DNA of 64,000 bases, from the NCBI GenBank assembly GCA_003427395.1, contig BFEA01000035.1, forward strand, positions 2,639,192 through 2,703,191. Direction: 5' to 3'. Source of the stretch: Chara braunii (Eukaryota; Streptophyta; Charophyceae; Charales; Characeae). A program made the translations under genes and the position numbers. This document shows, one piece after another, positions 11,041 through 22,023 of the stretch. Numbering within the stretch: the first letter of the stretch is position 1; every line of letters begins with the position of its first letter. Under the pieces are notes generated by a model. It saw only the letters and a program-made list of their open reading frames with translations. It was not told where the DNA came from and did no database searches.

Positions 11041-11691
11041 CAACTAACGCTGCAGTATGCGAGGACTCCCGAGGAGTGCGAAATTGGTGAGCTGGATGAT
11101 GATGATGATGTCGTCGACTGCTATGCAACTATCAGTCCAGTATGTGAAGAGTACGAATCTGAAAGTGATTATCAGGGCGGCGATTGGGAATATGCCCTTG
11201 GTGATGCTGGTGGGTGGGACGTAGAGTCGAGGCTAATGGAAAAGACGGCAGCAGTGGCGACGGTGACATACCACACGATAGCGATTACAGTAATGACACC
11301 GACATACCACACGATAGCGATTACAGTAATGACACCGACAACAACTACAACAGCAACAACAACAACAACAACAACAAAGACAATAACTCCCGGTGCTGAC
11401 GTCGACCCTCAGCCTCACCACGGTACTGACGAGAGGGAGTATGCCCTTGTGGAGGTGGGCGAGTGGGTGGGGGAGGTAGGGATGACGGCTGCGGCTGCGG
11501 TAGTGGCAACGACCACCGTACAAACAAGGGCAACTATGGCAACGACATCAACAACATCTGCAACAACAACAGCAACAACAACAACTACAACAACAACAAC
11601 AACAGCAACAACGACAACGACATCAACAACAACAACAACAACAATAACAACAACAACAATTAAGCCTATAACAACAACGTGGGCAATGTAA
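10999..11691 (+). CDS. Possible acidic, Thr-rich low-complexity protein (doubtful)
   Basis: An open frame of about 230 codons. The first 75 residues are acidic and not repetitive (EECEIGELDDDDDVVDCYA, then EYESESDYQGGDWEYAL). After that comes a 36-nt direct duplication (11266-11338), and then long CAA/ACA trinucleotide runs that read as poly-Thr (about 11340-11390 and 11560-11660). I recognise no domain. In the other frames the same runs read poly-Asn or poly-Gln, so the length of the frame is largely a microsatellite effect. It may be the end of a GAT-repeat array and not a gene. Confidence 0.2.
   Translation: MMVSRRKNTSSDIMQLTLQYARTPEECEIGELDDDDDVVDCYATISPVCEEYESESDYQGGDWEYALGDAGGWDVESRLMEKTAAVATVTYHTIAITVMTPTYHTIAITVMTPTTTTTATTTTTTTKTITPGADVDPQPHHGTDEREYALVEVGEWVGEVGMTAAAAVVATTTVQTRATMATTSTTSATTTATTTTTTTTTTATTTTTSTTTTTTITTTTIKPITTTWAM
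11335..11662. repeat. (CAA)n-type trinucleotide repeats
   Basis: Two imperfect ACA/CAA arrays (about 11335-11390 and 11545-11662) separated by about 155 nt of non-repeat sequence. Confidence 0.9.
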
Positions 11692-11699
11692 GGGCTGCC

Positions 11700-12510
11700 A
11701 TGATGGTGGCGGAGCGGTGGTGGGGAACTACTGGCCTGAGAGGATGGCCGTCGTGGGGTTTGGGGTTGAGAGTGCGTCTCTCCTTCCCCCCCCCTCCTGA
11801 CCTGGTGTACTTTCATGTTCATCTGTTTTTCTTTGGGTGGCACAGGGTGGGAGTTGGTTATATGTTCTCCCTCTTGTCGAGTTCGGATGGATTGCTGATT
11901 GGAGTTGCTCTCTGCAACTTCAATCAGAGGGGGAGATAGGGCTTCGCCAACCCGATCTGTTATTGGCGGGTTTGAAGATTGCTTGCTGGGGTTGGATGAC
12001 AATAATTTTGTCGGCATGCAGGAAGTCAGAAATTAACAATTCTCGATTAGGAATATTACTTCATGAACAGGAGGTCAATCTTTCCCTTCTGTAGGGGAGT
12101 AATCAATGCCTCTGTTCTTTTTAAACATACAGGTTATGTATGCATATATATAGGATGGAGTGTATTGCTTCTTTGACATCCTATCATTGCATAACGAAGC
12201 TGGTTATAATTCACAGCTTACACACATCACATTAATGTGTGGGATTCGCCCCCTCGTCTGATAGATAGGTTTTCTTTGACATCTCAACTCATCATCATAT
12301 AGGGAAGCTGGTTTTGATTTCCAGCTCAATACGTCATACACATCACATCAAGGTTAGGGTTTCATCTGATTGATTAGATTGGTATCGATGCCCCAGTTTG
12401 TTTTGGAAATACCGTTGATCAGATGGATAGGGTTCTCCCATCATCTGACATATATTGTTTAAACGTGCTGCGTGCATACATAGGTAGGTGGAGTCATCAA
12501 CACATCTCTG
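11700..12510. other. No gene recognised
   Basis: AT-rich anonymous DNA with no long frame that resembles a protein. Short phrases such as TTCTTTGACATC and GAAGCTGGTTATAATTCACAGCT recur two or three times, which suggests an old repeat. Confidence 0.5.
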
Positions 12511-12521
12511 CATAGGCCCTA

Positions 12522-12720
12522 GGGACGCTGGACCCGGTTTCCAGCAGATACATTCACATCATTGTACAGGGACGTTGAACCCGATTTCCAGCAGGTGCAG
12601 CTCCCCACCAATAGATGGAGCCTTCGACGCCGGGACCTGCTTCCGGGGATGCTCTTATCACCTCGTTAAGTAGGTTTCCCGTACACGAAGTTTAAAAAAA
12701 AGAAAAAAAGAAAAAAAAAA
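12522..12720 (+). mobile_element. Poly(A)-tailed short retroposon, dimeric copy 4
   Basis: Two heads of the family (GGGACGCTGGACCCGGTTTC at 12522 and GGGACGTTGAACCCGATTTC near 12570) precede one body and an A-rich tail (about 12692-12720). The double head shows either nested insertion or a dimeric source. Confidence 0.7.
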
Positions 12721-12732
12721 GGCTAGCGACAC

Positions 12733-13520
12733 TGTCGGACCAAATACCTTTACAAGGGTATTTGGCCATGTTTTTGCGGTTCGCATGAGTCGCATCGGTG
12801 GTGATGATTGAGGTAGTGGCGCAGTTATTTTTTTTCCGTGGCCCACAACCGACTCTCAGAAGCCGGATCGGGGAGCGCACGTATGGTGAAGTTAGAGAGT
12901 GTGTGGGCGCACACTTTGCTGTACTCGTTGATTTCCAGATGTGTGTCCGTGTCGCGATAAGGCAGAGGAGTTGGTAATTTTTGTGCAGCGATGTAGTTTA
13001 GAGAAAGATTAGTTTTTTTAATACGACTGTCTGCACTGTATACAAATCGGCATTGTCATGACCAACGTCAAGGTTGGCTGCAAGTGCCCTAACTAGAAGT
13101 GATTGTTAATGAGTCCAATGACTTATTTAAAGGCGGTGTTTCAGCCGGTTTAGTACGGAGTTTGTGAGGTGCGTGGTTATTGTGTTTCTGGCCTAAACGG
13201 TAGGGGCCTCTTACAGCCTCGACAGGGCGTGTGTGAATGGAGTCCAACACAAGGAAAAGGTTGGAGTGTTCCAAGTTTAATATAGTAGAGGTATGACCTT
13301 GGGAAAATTGTTATTTTGCGAGGGCCAAGAGGCCCAAGACTAACATTGGCGCGACCCTCGTGTGGTAAATAGTGCATGCAACATGTATTAAACCACCAGT
13401 ACTTGGGCCATACATCGGCCGCGGTCCTTCCCCGTTAACACGCCGCGGCCTTAGGGGGTCGGCCAAGGGAAGGTCCGGTCGTTGCTGAATGGCTGGGCCC
13501 CGGTTCACTCGGCATGACAC
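12733..13520 (+). mobile_element. LTR fragment of family L1
   Basis: Begins TGTCGG and has the family's internal palindrome AATACCTTTACAAGGGTATT about 10 nt in. About 150 nt further on is GAGAGTGTGTGGGCGCACAC. The same order is seen in the complete LTR at 47773-48771 and in fragments at about 23588 and 39863. The CGACA end is not found here. The right part runs into AT/AAAG-rich DNA. Confidence 0.6.
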
Positions 13521-13641
13521 CAAAAAACAAAGAAAGAAAGAAAAAGAAATTAAAATACACAAAAGTAAAAAAGAATAAAAAGGGTTCAAATACACAAAAG
13601 TAAAAAGGAAATAAAACGAAAGGGAAAAAACAAAGTCACGC

Positions 13642-13643
13642 GG

Positions 13644-13712
<69 letters not shown>
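13642..13712. repeat. (GA)n microsatellite
   Basis: About 70 nt of uninterrupted GA. Confidence 0.95.
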
Positions 13713-13714
<2 letters not shown>

Positions 13715-13721
13715 CAGCAAT

Positions 13722-13768
13722 GGGAATGCATCTTCCCGCTTCCCGCGAAAGCGGGAAGATTCATTCCC
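13722..13768. repeat. Palindromic hairpin motif next to gap
   Basis: GGGAATGCATCTTCCCGCTT is followed by a short CCCGCG loop and then by its near-exact reverse complement up to CATTCCC. This is the longest-stemmed relative of the dispersed GTTCTAGCGGAAGATTC hairpin described for 34788 and elsewhere. The assembly gap starts directly after it. Confidence 0.7.
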
Positions 13769-14124
13769 NNNNNNNNNNNNNNNNNNNNNNNNNNNNNNNN
13801 NNNNNNNNNNNNNNNNNNNNNNNNNNNNNNNNNNNNNNNNNNNNNNNNNNNNNNNNNNNNNNNNNNNNNNNNNNNNNNNNNNNNNNNNNNNNNNNNNNNN
13901 NNNNNNNNNNNNNNNNNNNNNNNNNNNNNNNNNNNNNNNNNNNNNNNNNNNNNNNNNNNNNNNNNNNNNNNNNNNNNNNNNNNNNNNNNNNNNNNNNNNN
14001 NNNNNNNNNNNNNNNNNNNNNNNNNNNNNNNNNNNNNNNNNNNNNNNNNNNNNNNNNNNNNNNNNNNNNNNNNNNNNNNNNNNNNNNNNNNNNNNNNNNN
14101 NNNNNNNNNNNNNNNNNNNNNNNN
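13769..14124. other. Assembly gap (356 N)
   Basis: Run of N between a palindrome plus (GA)n on the left and (CT)n on the right. Any frame drawn through it is meaningless. Confidence 1.
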
Positions 14125-14129
14125 CTCGC

Positions 14130-14206
<77 letters not shown>

Positions 14207-14247
14207 CGCGCGCGCGCGCGCGGCGTTTTCATAGTCTATTCGGAAAC

Positions 14248-14294
<47 letters not shown>

Positions 14295-14530
14295 GCGGCG
14301 AGTTCGCCGCGGCCCTCCGTGCGGGCCGCTGCCTCTCTCTCTCTCTCCTTCTTCTAAAAACGAAAACGGGAATGAATCTCCCGTTTCGGAATACACAATG
14401 GGAACGCGCGAGAGAGAGATAGAGAGAGAGTGAGAGAGAGAGCGAGAGAGAGAGAGAGAGGGGGGGGGCGGTGACCTGCATGGAGGGCCGCGGTGAATTC
14501 GCCGTCTCTCTCTCTCTCTCTCTTTTCCGA
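14130..14530. repeat. Compound microsatellites (CT)n(CG)n and (GA)n blocks
   Basis: (CT)n runs directly into about 15 CG pairs (14191-14222), then (GA)n, then a second CT/GA series with GC-rich linkers GGCGGCGAGTTCGCCGCGGC and GAGGGCCGCGGTGAATTCGC. The alternating CG run is a classic Z-DNA-prone sequence. Confidence 0.9.
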
Positions 14531-14820
14531 AAACCAAAGGAGAGTGAATCTTCCGCTAGAACATGCAAAGATACACCAACTTCTTTGTGCATGTCGAGGA
14601 GGTAGTAACCGTCTTTTTTTTTCTTTTTTTTTCCATGTTTTTTAGAGTAAATCCGTTTTTCTGTCGTTGCTTTCCAAGTACTGGTGGTCCACATGACGGG
14701 CACCGGGGTTCGGTGGCTGTGGGTTCGGCCGATAGGGTATGGCCTTGGGGTGTTTCAGTAGGCCCACAGATGGTGCAAAACCCAGTTATGTTATATCTTG
14801 CGCCAGTTAGACTCAGACTT

Positions 14821-15195
14821 GTGCCTAGCCCTATTGGTTAGGGCAGTTGACTTTGACACTGCAGGTATGAGGGTTGAAGCCAACCAATGACAAGGGGGTT
14901 GCGAAGCGTCGGTGAAGGAAACTGAGGGGCTTTGGGGTACCGGACTATCCCCCCTAGTTTTGCCAACCATTTCCGAGCGTGGGCCCGGCTGGTGGGACGT
15001 CGGGGGTGCCAGCCAGTTCCCCTCTCTCCTGTCCTCCTCAACTCTTCCTTTTGATTTTATTATGATCATTCGCGGTCTCAATTTTTGACTGGGTCCGATA
15101 CCGGGTCCGGGATTGGGCATGGAACCAATGGGCCTAGCTCAGTTGGTACACCTCTGAACTGTTGAAATACAGTCTCAAGTTCGAAGACCGCCGGG
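14821..15195 (+). mobile_element. SINE-like element, full-length copy
   Basis: The head has a tRNA-like order: CCTAGCCCTATTGGTTA (A-box-like), then GAGGGTTGAAGCC (B-box-like). A body follows with GACTATCCCCCCTAG and TCCTTTTGATTTTATTA. It ends in GGGTCCGATACCGGGTCCG and a second tRNA-like segment, TAGCTCAGTTGGTACACC plus CTGTTGAAATACAG. The same order is found inside the LTR at 48228-48600 and, without the head, at 26575-26800. Confidence 0.6.
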
Positions 15196-15199
15196 AGCA

Positions 15200-15960
15200 G
15201 ATCAATAAAATGTTGCAAGGGGCTGGGTACTCGGGTAATGATGCGACGAGGTCGCCTTCTCCTTCATTACCACTGTCGTTACTGGATGAACCTTGTGCCG
15301 TGATGCGGGCAGATCCATCCATGTTGAGGTGTTTGATGGCCGAGCCTTTTGTTTCAAGTAGATCAGTGTCAGTGCGTTATTTGAAGTCTACAATTGTCTC
15401 AGTTTTTTCTCGAGATGTGTGCTGTTAGCGGCCACGTTGCGTTTGTATTGGGGAAGATGGTAGCAGACAGGAGAATGAGGAGGGAGAAAAGGATCTGCCG
15501 GAGTGAGCGCACACGAATTGATGAGAATGAGGAAGGAGCAACAAAGGAGGTAACAAGAAAGAGGAAGAACAATGAGACAGAGGGAAACATAAGGGACTTA
15601 CCTCCAGAGATGGGCGGTCCGAGGTGAACAAGGAGTCGAGTAGTAGTGCCGAGTTGTGCAGTAATTCGGCGAAAGATTAGGCAGCGTATCTGCCCGGGAT
15701 CTAGAAGAAGATTCATACTCAGTTTTTTCTACAATCGGCGGGTGGCAGATAGCAGGCGCGGGCTGTACTTTGCAAAGAGGGAGAAGAACGGGCGTGAAAA
15801 CCACAGATCTCACCTGTTGCTTAGCGGATGCAGGCGAGGAAGGACTCGAAGTGGGATTTTTTTAGTAGGGTGAATCTCATGGTAGCGTCAGAATTCGGAG
15901 TTAGGAAGTAGATTTTGTGCTACTAAGGTTTGGAGCTGCGCAGAGGTGGAAGGGAGTCGG
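15200..15960. other. No gene recognised
   Basis: Several frames of 70-100 codons are open, but none has a recognisable domain and they overlap on both strands. GA-rich segment at about 15470-15600. Confidence 0.5.
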
Positions 15961-15964
15961 ATTA

Positions 15965-16272
15965 TGGTAATGTACCTTCCCATGTTTTAGCGGTGATACG
16001 TTTTTATTTTGACAGTTTGGTGAATGCCGCTGGAAGATGGGCTCATTACGAAAGCTATTTCAGCAGAGCTACATGCTGTGGTAGCAGCGTTCATTATCAT
16101 TGTGGTAATGGACGTCTTCGTCCCGACAGACACCTTGCTCGTTTTCATCATGCCATCGTACTCGTGGAGTTCATCCTCGTCTTACTGATCGTCGGCTTCG
16201 TAATCGCGCTCCATCCATTCCTGTGGGTGTTCTTGATTCACGGCTGGTTGCCTCCACAGGCGTTATATGCGC

Positions 16273-16350
<78 letters not shown>

Positions 16351-16354
16351 NTGT

Positions 16355-16435
<81 letters not shown>

Positions 16436-16440
16436 TAAAG
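15965..16440. repeat. Hairpin motif plus GTC-rich tract plus compound microsatellite
   Basis: Starts with CCTTCCCATGTTTTAGCGG, a relative of the dispersed hairpin. It continues through TCGTC/ATCGT-rich DNA and ends in (GC)n(GT)n(GA)n at 16267-16432 (one N at 16351). The same three-part order recurs at 34788-35510 and 35833-36362, so it is a composite repeat family. Confidence 0.65.
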
Positions 16441-16514
16441 CTGGCGATGCGGGATGAATTGAAAGTCGAACTATGGTGTCAGACCGTCCACATTGGACAA
16501 ACGAGAAGTTGGCG

Positions 16515-17060
16515 GTGCATACGTCCATGTTCTAGCGGAAAATTCGTTCTCATTTAGTGTGCGTACCTTCCCCTGTTATAGTGGAAAATCCATTCCCATT
16601 TCGCACATTTGGTGAGTATCGGAACTGCCCCGGCGTTGCTCCTACTGTGTGTTATCTTGGTGTAATCCTGCTGCTATTTGTGATGATTACACTATCGTTT
16701 GTGCGGCTTATTGCCCCGTAGTGGTCACCCTCGTCGTCCGTATGTTCCCTGCGTTGTTTGGCGAGGAGGTTCTGTTGGTGTTTAGACTGCTGCTTGCGCC
16801 CGTCTTCATTCGCGGCTATGCTTGTTGAGGTGGCAGAGTTGTTCCTTGTGGTCGTAGTGCTCGTCAACAAGGCGCACTTGCCTGTTTTGGATTCGCTATC
16901 TTCTGGGGACTTGCAGAGCGGTGCTGGCCATAGAAGCGCACTTGCCTGTTTTCTACCAGAGGATTCGCTATCTTCTGGGGACTTGCAGAGCGGTGACTGG
17001 GCATTGAGTGTGGGCATCTATCAATGTTCTATCGGGAGATTCACTCCCATCTGCTGCAGT
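16515..17060. repeat. Further hairpin-motif copies and 60-nt duplication
   Basis: Hairpin relatives at about 16520-16550, 16568-16615 and 17025-17052 (each with GTTCTA-C-GG-A-ATTC). A duplication built on GCGCACTTGCCTGTTTT...GGGGACTTGCAGAGCGGTG occurs at about 16873-16924 and 16935-16994. No gene. Confidence 0.6.
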
Positions 17061-17451
17061 CTTTTGCTCGTGGTCACGGTGGATCATCCTTTCCGTTCCT
17101 CTAAGTGTGGTCGTAGCCACGAATGTTGTGTTGTCGTGCGATGGTCGTTGCGTGGAAAGAACTTGGTCAAAGACCAGGGCAGGTGCGTCGAGCGAGGAAA
17201 CGGAGACGGAAGAGCGGACGAGAGGAATGCGAACAAAAGCCAAGGTAGGAAAAGGAGTAGGGGGAAGAATGCAGGGTTATAAGAGAGGGGTCTTACCTGG
17301 TGACGAGCGAATGACCATGCTGCCAGTGGAATTGGCGCAACGGCCATCATAATTTGAGCTTGGTCACATATTCCTCATTGGGTAGGATAATTGTTTTTGA
17401 GTCCATACCGGGTTCAAGACTACACACGATATTAAATTAATTTTTCTGGGC

Positions 17452-17565
17452 CACGGAGGGGTATACGGGTAAGCGTGCTTACTCGACCCCTCCAGCGTTG
17501 CCTCTGTATTGCACTGCTGCAGAGCGCGGCGCAGCCCTCCCCTTTCGGGGGGAGGAGGGGGGGAA
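17452..17565. other. Two strong GC-rich hairpins
   Basis: GGAGGGGT (17455) pairs with ACCCCTCC near 17487, enclosing a perfect GTAAGC-GT-GCTTAC inner stem. About 45 nt later CCTCCCC-TTTCG-GGGGAGG forms a second hairpin. No T-run or gene end supports calling a terminator. Confidence 0.5.
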
Positions 17566-18420
17566 GTGCATGTCAGATCTCGCTGAGTTAATAAGGTTGT
17601 ACAGTTAATGAGTGAGTGGAAGCGGAGGACAAGAAGGTAAGAAGGAGAGAAAAAGAGTGAAATTAGTGGGGGACGATGTGTACTTTGCTCTAGTACGGAA
17701 AGACTTGCACCAAGAGTTGTGGGTACTTAGCCCAAGGGACCAAGGATCTGGCCGGTGAGAAACCACGGGTGTCTGTGCACCTGCCCCGTCCTGTTGAGAA
17801 GGGGCTTGAGTGTGTGCATGCCTGTTGAGGCCATAGAAGAGGCCAGATCTGTTGGAAGTTGAAAGCACATTGCAGCATGGATGAGTGAGCATGGGGAAAC
17901 AAGCGGATGTACCAGCCAGACCATCTATAATTGGTCGTGATTGGGGTTAACCTTGTTGTGCGGAGATACAACACCAGTGAAGGAAGAGCTCGAGAAGGAG
18001 AACATGAGGAGTACCCCAGGAAGGGGAGGTATAGAAGCAGAAGGGCAACAACACGGTTTGCCTCCTCAGTGACGTAGTCCGTTTTTCTCAGTAGCACAGT
18101 CTGATCTTTTTAGTAAAAGCAGACTATGCCTTCTCAGCAAAGGTGGGCAACAGTGTTTCACGGCAGCAGACTCTGCTCCTAGCAGCAAATGCTTTCTACT
18201 TCAGCGTGCTGCCGATGTCTGTTCCCTACGGTACTTGTTTCCTATTACTATCCCTACGGTACTTGTTTCCTATTACCATCCGTTGTTATCATCACAATAA
18301 CTTGCTGTTAATCTCTGCATCAACCAGCTGCGATTCAAATTGTTGCTGCTTATTGCATCAGCGGGATGTATTCTCATCAGAGTGCTGATCGAAATACTGC
18401 TGGCTTGTTGCAGCACTGTG
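17565..18420. other. No gene recognised
   Basis: Open frames without domains. There is a short tandem duplicate, TCCCTACGGTACTTGTTTCC, at 18221 and 18247. Confidence 0.5.
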
Positions 18421-18423
18421 GTG

Positions 18424-18975
18424 CAGTCTAAGGGGGGGATACGGTTTTCGACTGCTGAGTTAGATGGTTACAGTATTCAACACCGTCAAAATTATTTTAT
18501 GCCTATTCGGATTGCGACTTTGCGAACCGAGATCCTTGGATTCGTGGTTCCAGACATGGACTACGAGTGTCTCCTCGACGCTCCTTTTTTGCATAGGATG
18601 GAGATTTGTGCATTCTTTGCCCATGATGGGGTAGCCTGGCTCTCTCTCCAATATCCTCTCACTGGTCACGCACGGGCCTTCATGATAAGTGATAGGCACC
18701 ACCCTCGTCATCAGCGTTATGTTAACTCCCTTGAGCATAGGGAGTCTGAGAAGATGATAGAGGAAGTGCGGGCGAAGTTAAAAGAAAGTGGGATAATTGA
18801 CAAAGAGACAACGGTCAAGGGAAATCATTATCGGAAGATGCTCAGACTCCTGGACAAAACTCAAGAGTTGAGCGATAAGGAGGAAATGGAAGGATCCAAG
18901 GACGTTGCGGGGCCAGCAAAGGTAGGTACGACGCGGTTATCCTTCTCTGCAACCAAGTCCTTTTTAGGAAAATAG
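18424..18975 (+). pseudogene. Ty3/gypsy protease-end and linker remnant
   Basis: Open frame in which VVPDMDYECLLDAPFLHRME aligns by eye with VMPDVDYSILLGRSFLCR of the protease region at 51.6 kb. It is followed by a charged linker (SEKMIEEVRAKLKESGIIDK) that leads toward the RT. The catalytic D-T/S-G triplet is not present in the readable part, so the protease is truncated at its N-terminus. The following RT pieces lie on the same strand, in gag-to-pol order. It is a second, older gypsy copy. Confidence 0.6.
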
Positions 18976-19010
18976 TCACCAGGTCGAAGAGGAAGTACAA
19001 ACGCGAAGGC

Positions 19011-20370
19011 GTGAAGAAAAATTCAGTGGCGGTCTTGTTAGAGAAGGACTGTATTGAGGCACAGGAGAAAGAAAGGAAGATGATCAAGGGGTTAAGAGAA
19101 GTCTCATCAAAAGGAGGGAAAATTACCCTGGAGAGATGTAAGATAATAAAAGTAGGAACTCGTGATTTCCATCTACCTGCAAAGAGGGACTTCATTTGCA
19201 AGTTGTGTCAGCATTACATCGTTGCCTTCTCCTTTAATGATGAGGAGAGGGGATGAGTGGATGCTGATATGATGAAGAGGCCCTAATTTTCATTTTCGGC
19301 CCGTTGCTCAAGAGTTGAAAGTGGGGGTTCCCGTTAACCACTTGTGACCGTCCCTGACTGTCCCTCACACGCCTTCGAATGACAGATCTACATAATATGT
19401 CAGAAAGAAAAAGAGAAAGTAATGAAGTATCTGAACCAGAAAATAGTCTCCAATGTGGATAAACCAGTTGATGATTCTCATGTTAATCTTTGGTTTTACT
19501 TTTGAACGCTAGGCCTACATTGGATACACAACCTGCAGAAGTTGAATTTGGTGACAGTCCGCAATGCACGCAGCTCACCCAACGTGGACTTACTAGCCAA
19601 TTTTTTTGCTGGAACGAGCATTTACTTCCTGATAGACCTATACTCTGGCTAAGACCGTTTCCCACAGACCCTACTAGTCGACCGATCACCGTCATGCATA
19701 CACCTAGGAGCCTCATACGAATGTGTATGGTGCCTCAAGGGTGGACGAATGAGGTCGTAGTCATTCAACAAAACATGTTGAAGGTCATGGAGGACATATG
19801 CTCAGAAATTACATTCTCATATATTGACGACAACCTGGTTAAAGAACTAAAAGAGTAGGATGAGACCTTGGTAGATGGCCGAGTTAGACGATTTGTATGG
19901 GAGTATGCTCAGGGAGTGGCGAGACTGGTTAGGAGATTAGGTCGCTATTATTCCAAAGGAGGTGACCATCATCGGTTTAAGATGCTTCCTGGAAGGAAGA
20001 AGCTCTGATCCAAAGAAAGTGGATAAGATTTTGCAGTGGTCTATGTCGCTAAAGATGGTTGGGGAAGTGAGGAGTTTCCTTGGGGTCGAGGGTTTCTGGC
20101 GGATGTTCATACCGAGCTTCATCAGGTTAGCAGAGCCGATACGAGAGATGGTGCGAGGAGGAGCTAACCTAGCGTGGTCTGATCAGAGAGAGGTGGCCAC
20201 ACATGCGCTTCAAGATAAGGTAAGGGATGTAAGGATCGTGCTAGGAGTGCCCTACTTTCACGATGACGTAAGGAGGTCCTTCATCATCGAGGCCGATTGT
20301 GACCCTATAGCCTTATCGAGCGCATCAATCCAGCAAGGGGACCCTCCCAGTTGTTTCACGCAGGATTTTG
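19011..20370 (+). pseudogene. Ty3/gypsy RT-RNase H remnant, cut off by repeat R2
   Basis: Pieces in three frames match in order the better copy at 52.1-53.7 kb. IVAFSFNDEERG matches the pre-RT segment. LIDLYSG lies near 19640 (RT motif A, then a stop). Then come ITVMHTPRSLI, VPQGWTN and SYIDDNLV (motif C with the YIDD aspartates), VRSFLGVEGFWRMFI (thumb) and SFIIEADCDPIA (start of RNase H, IEAD in place of the usual IETD). The frame breaks at about 19250, 19650 and 19860. The RNase H domain ends abruptly near 20370, where R2 begins. Confidence 0.8.
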
Positions 20371-20384
20371 TAGGACTTTGTCGC

Positions 20385-20690
20385 AGAGTGTCCCCGCTAC
20401 GGCCGAGTGCGTCAACCCGTCAACCATACTTCTCGCTAACCCCTACGACAGGATAGGGCCACGTGAGGTACAACCTACCTCCACCTGCGCGAGTTCTCAC
20501 CATCTCTTAGGCGGGCGTATCCCCGTCGAGCTACCGAACGACTTGCAAAAATCTTTTGTATGTGATCTTAGAAGTGGCCTAACCGAGGACGTTTCCCGTT
20601 CCTTGTAGCATAGGGGGTACGCGCGGTTAACGTCCGAATCGGACCCGTGCACGAATCGTCGCCTGAGGCACTGATCTCTCAAACACGATC
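20385..20690 (-). repeat. Repeat module R2, truncated, minus strand
   Basis: Reverse complement of the middle of 46134-46554. Anchors are the reverse forms of CCTATGCTACAGCGAACGAG and GGTAGCTCGGCGGGGATACG. It lacks the CGACA end. Confidence 0.75.
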
Positions 20691-20794
20691 CTACACCGGT
20701 TGATTAGGACGGTCAAATTTAACCACGTGATACATCTTATGAAATTAAAATGAAACTTTATACGTAAATCACGCCTAGTCCCTTTCTCCACATT

Positions 20795-21790
20795 TGACCC
20801 ATAACTTTTCGACGAAAGAATTAGACGTGCGTCATGCGTGAGACTTTGAATAAATATTGCGGCGACGTACATTTTATCATATCAACCAGCAATGCATGAA
20901 TGCACAAGTGATCAAAATAATAAGGTAATATGTGATACCCACAACCACGTGACCCTCAATAATTTTGACAGCCGTATTCGACACTCAAGTGTCGGTTGAC
21001 ACGCGTTCTGAAAGATTAATCTTTCGACGCGAGACAATTACAAGTGCGATTGTGAGACCTACGTTCTTCAACACACTACAGAGAGTAGGGGTAGTAGGCT
21101 CGACCCTTCGTGGCAGCCAAATTCCCGACCTTGAAAGTCGGACTCCATCTTCAGAGGCCTAGAAACAGGTAAAGGGGTTTGACTTTGACAGTTGTCTCGG
21201 ACCTCAACGTCCAACTATATTAAAAAATATAAAAAGCAGAAATAGAAAGGAATCTCATTTTTCTCTCAACACGAATCTACTAAATTTTTTTGTACGATCA
21301 AAGAAGACCGTGTATATACACAAGATATAAATATAACGGGGTTATAAAACACAAGGCAATCACTCTCACAATCATAATATGATTTCCTTCAAAATATACA
21401 CATGATCACAGACAACGTCAAATCCAGACTTTGACTCACAAAACATATCTGCAATCACACGAAAGATTCCACGTCGACATACCACATACTACACGGGGTC
21501 AACTTAAATCACTCTCTGCACTCACACCCCTTGCCTTATTCACACAAGCCTCAACCTTTGTCAAACCTTCCAAAAGGAAACACTTGGTCCCTTTTTAAAT
21601 GATCATTTAATAAAAGTCCGGGTAAAAAAAAAACAAAGAAACAATTCAACCCACAATGGTTAAGACCTTAGGTTAAGTAGTGAGAATGAGTTAGAGTTGA
21701 GTCGGAAACCGACCTATTATAAAAAATAACAGAAGAATGAAAATGACCTGAAACACAACACAGGTCAGTGCCCAAGTTATGCCTGAGTGA
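20795..21790 (+). repeat. Repeat module R1, plus strand
   Basis: Same order as 45015-46125: CATAACTTTTCGACG, then the palindrome GACACTCAAGTGTC (about 20984), then CTCACACCCCTTGCCTTATT, then AATAAAAGTCCGGGTAAAA, then GAGTCGGAAACCGACC. Confidence 0.75.
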
Positions 21791-21883
21791 GTACGAAACA
21801 CTCATTGAAATGGTTTGAGATATGGTTGTCATCCCTTCTCTCATGCTTTGTTTTAACTAAGATACGAGAGAAAAAATGTTAAA

Positions 21884-21981
21884 AGTTGGGCTACCAGCCA
21901 TGCCGCCCGTATATCCAAAGCTGGCACGGGACCTGTCGGAGACGACCGGTCGGGCAACTAGGTCGGACGGGGCCCCAACCG

Positions 21982-22020
<39 letters not shown>
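21884..22020 (+). mobile_element. Poly(A)-tailed retroposon-like segment
   Basis: GC-rich 100-nt body (CCATGCCGCCCGTATATCC ... GGGGCCCCAACCGAT) joined to about 37 consecutive A. Its body differs from the GGGACGCTGGACC family. Confidence 0.45.

Positions 22021-22023
<3 letters not shown>

Noticed and set aside
13714-14433. Frames of 170-240 codons across the first gap
   Set aside because: They consist of N plus microsatellite-encoded Arg/Glu or Ser/Leu repeats.
15130-15190. tRNA gene from TAGCTCAGTTGG...CTGTTGAAATACAG
   Set aside because: The acceptor and T arms do not pair and the segment is repeated as part of a larger element.
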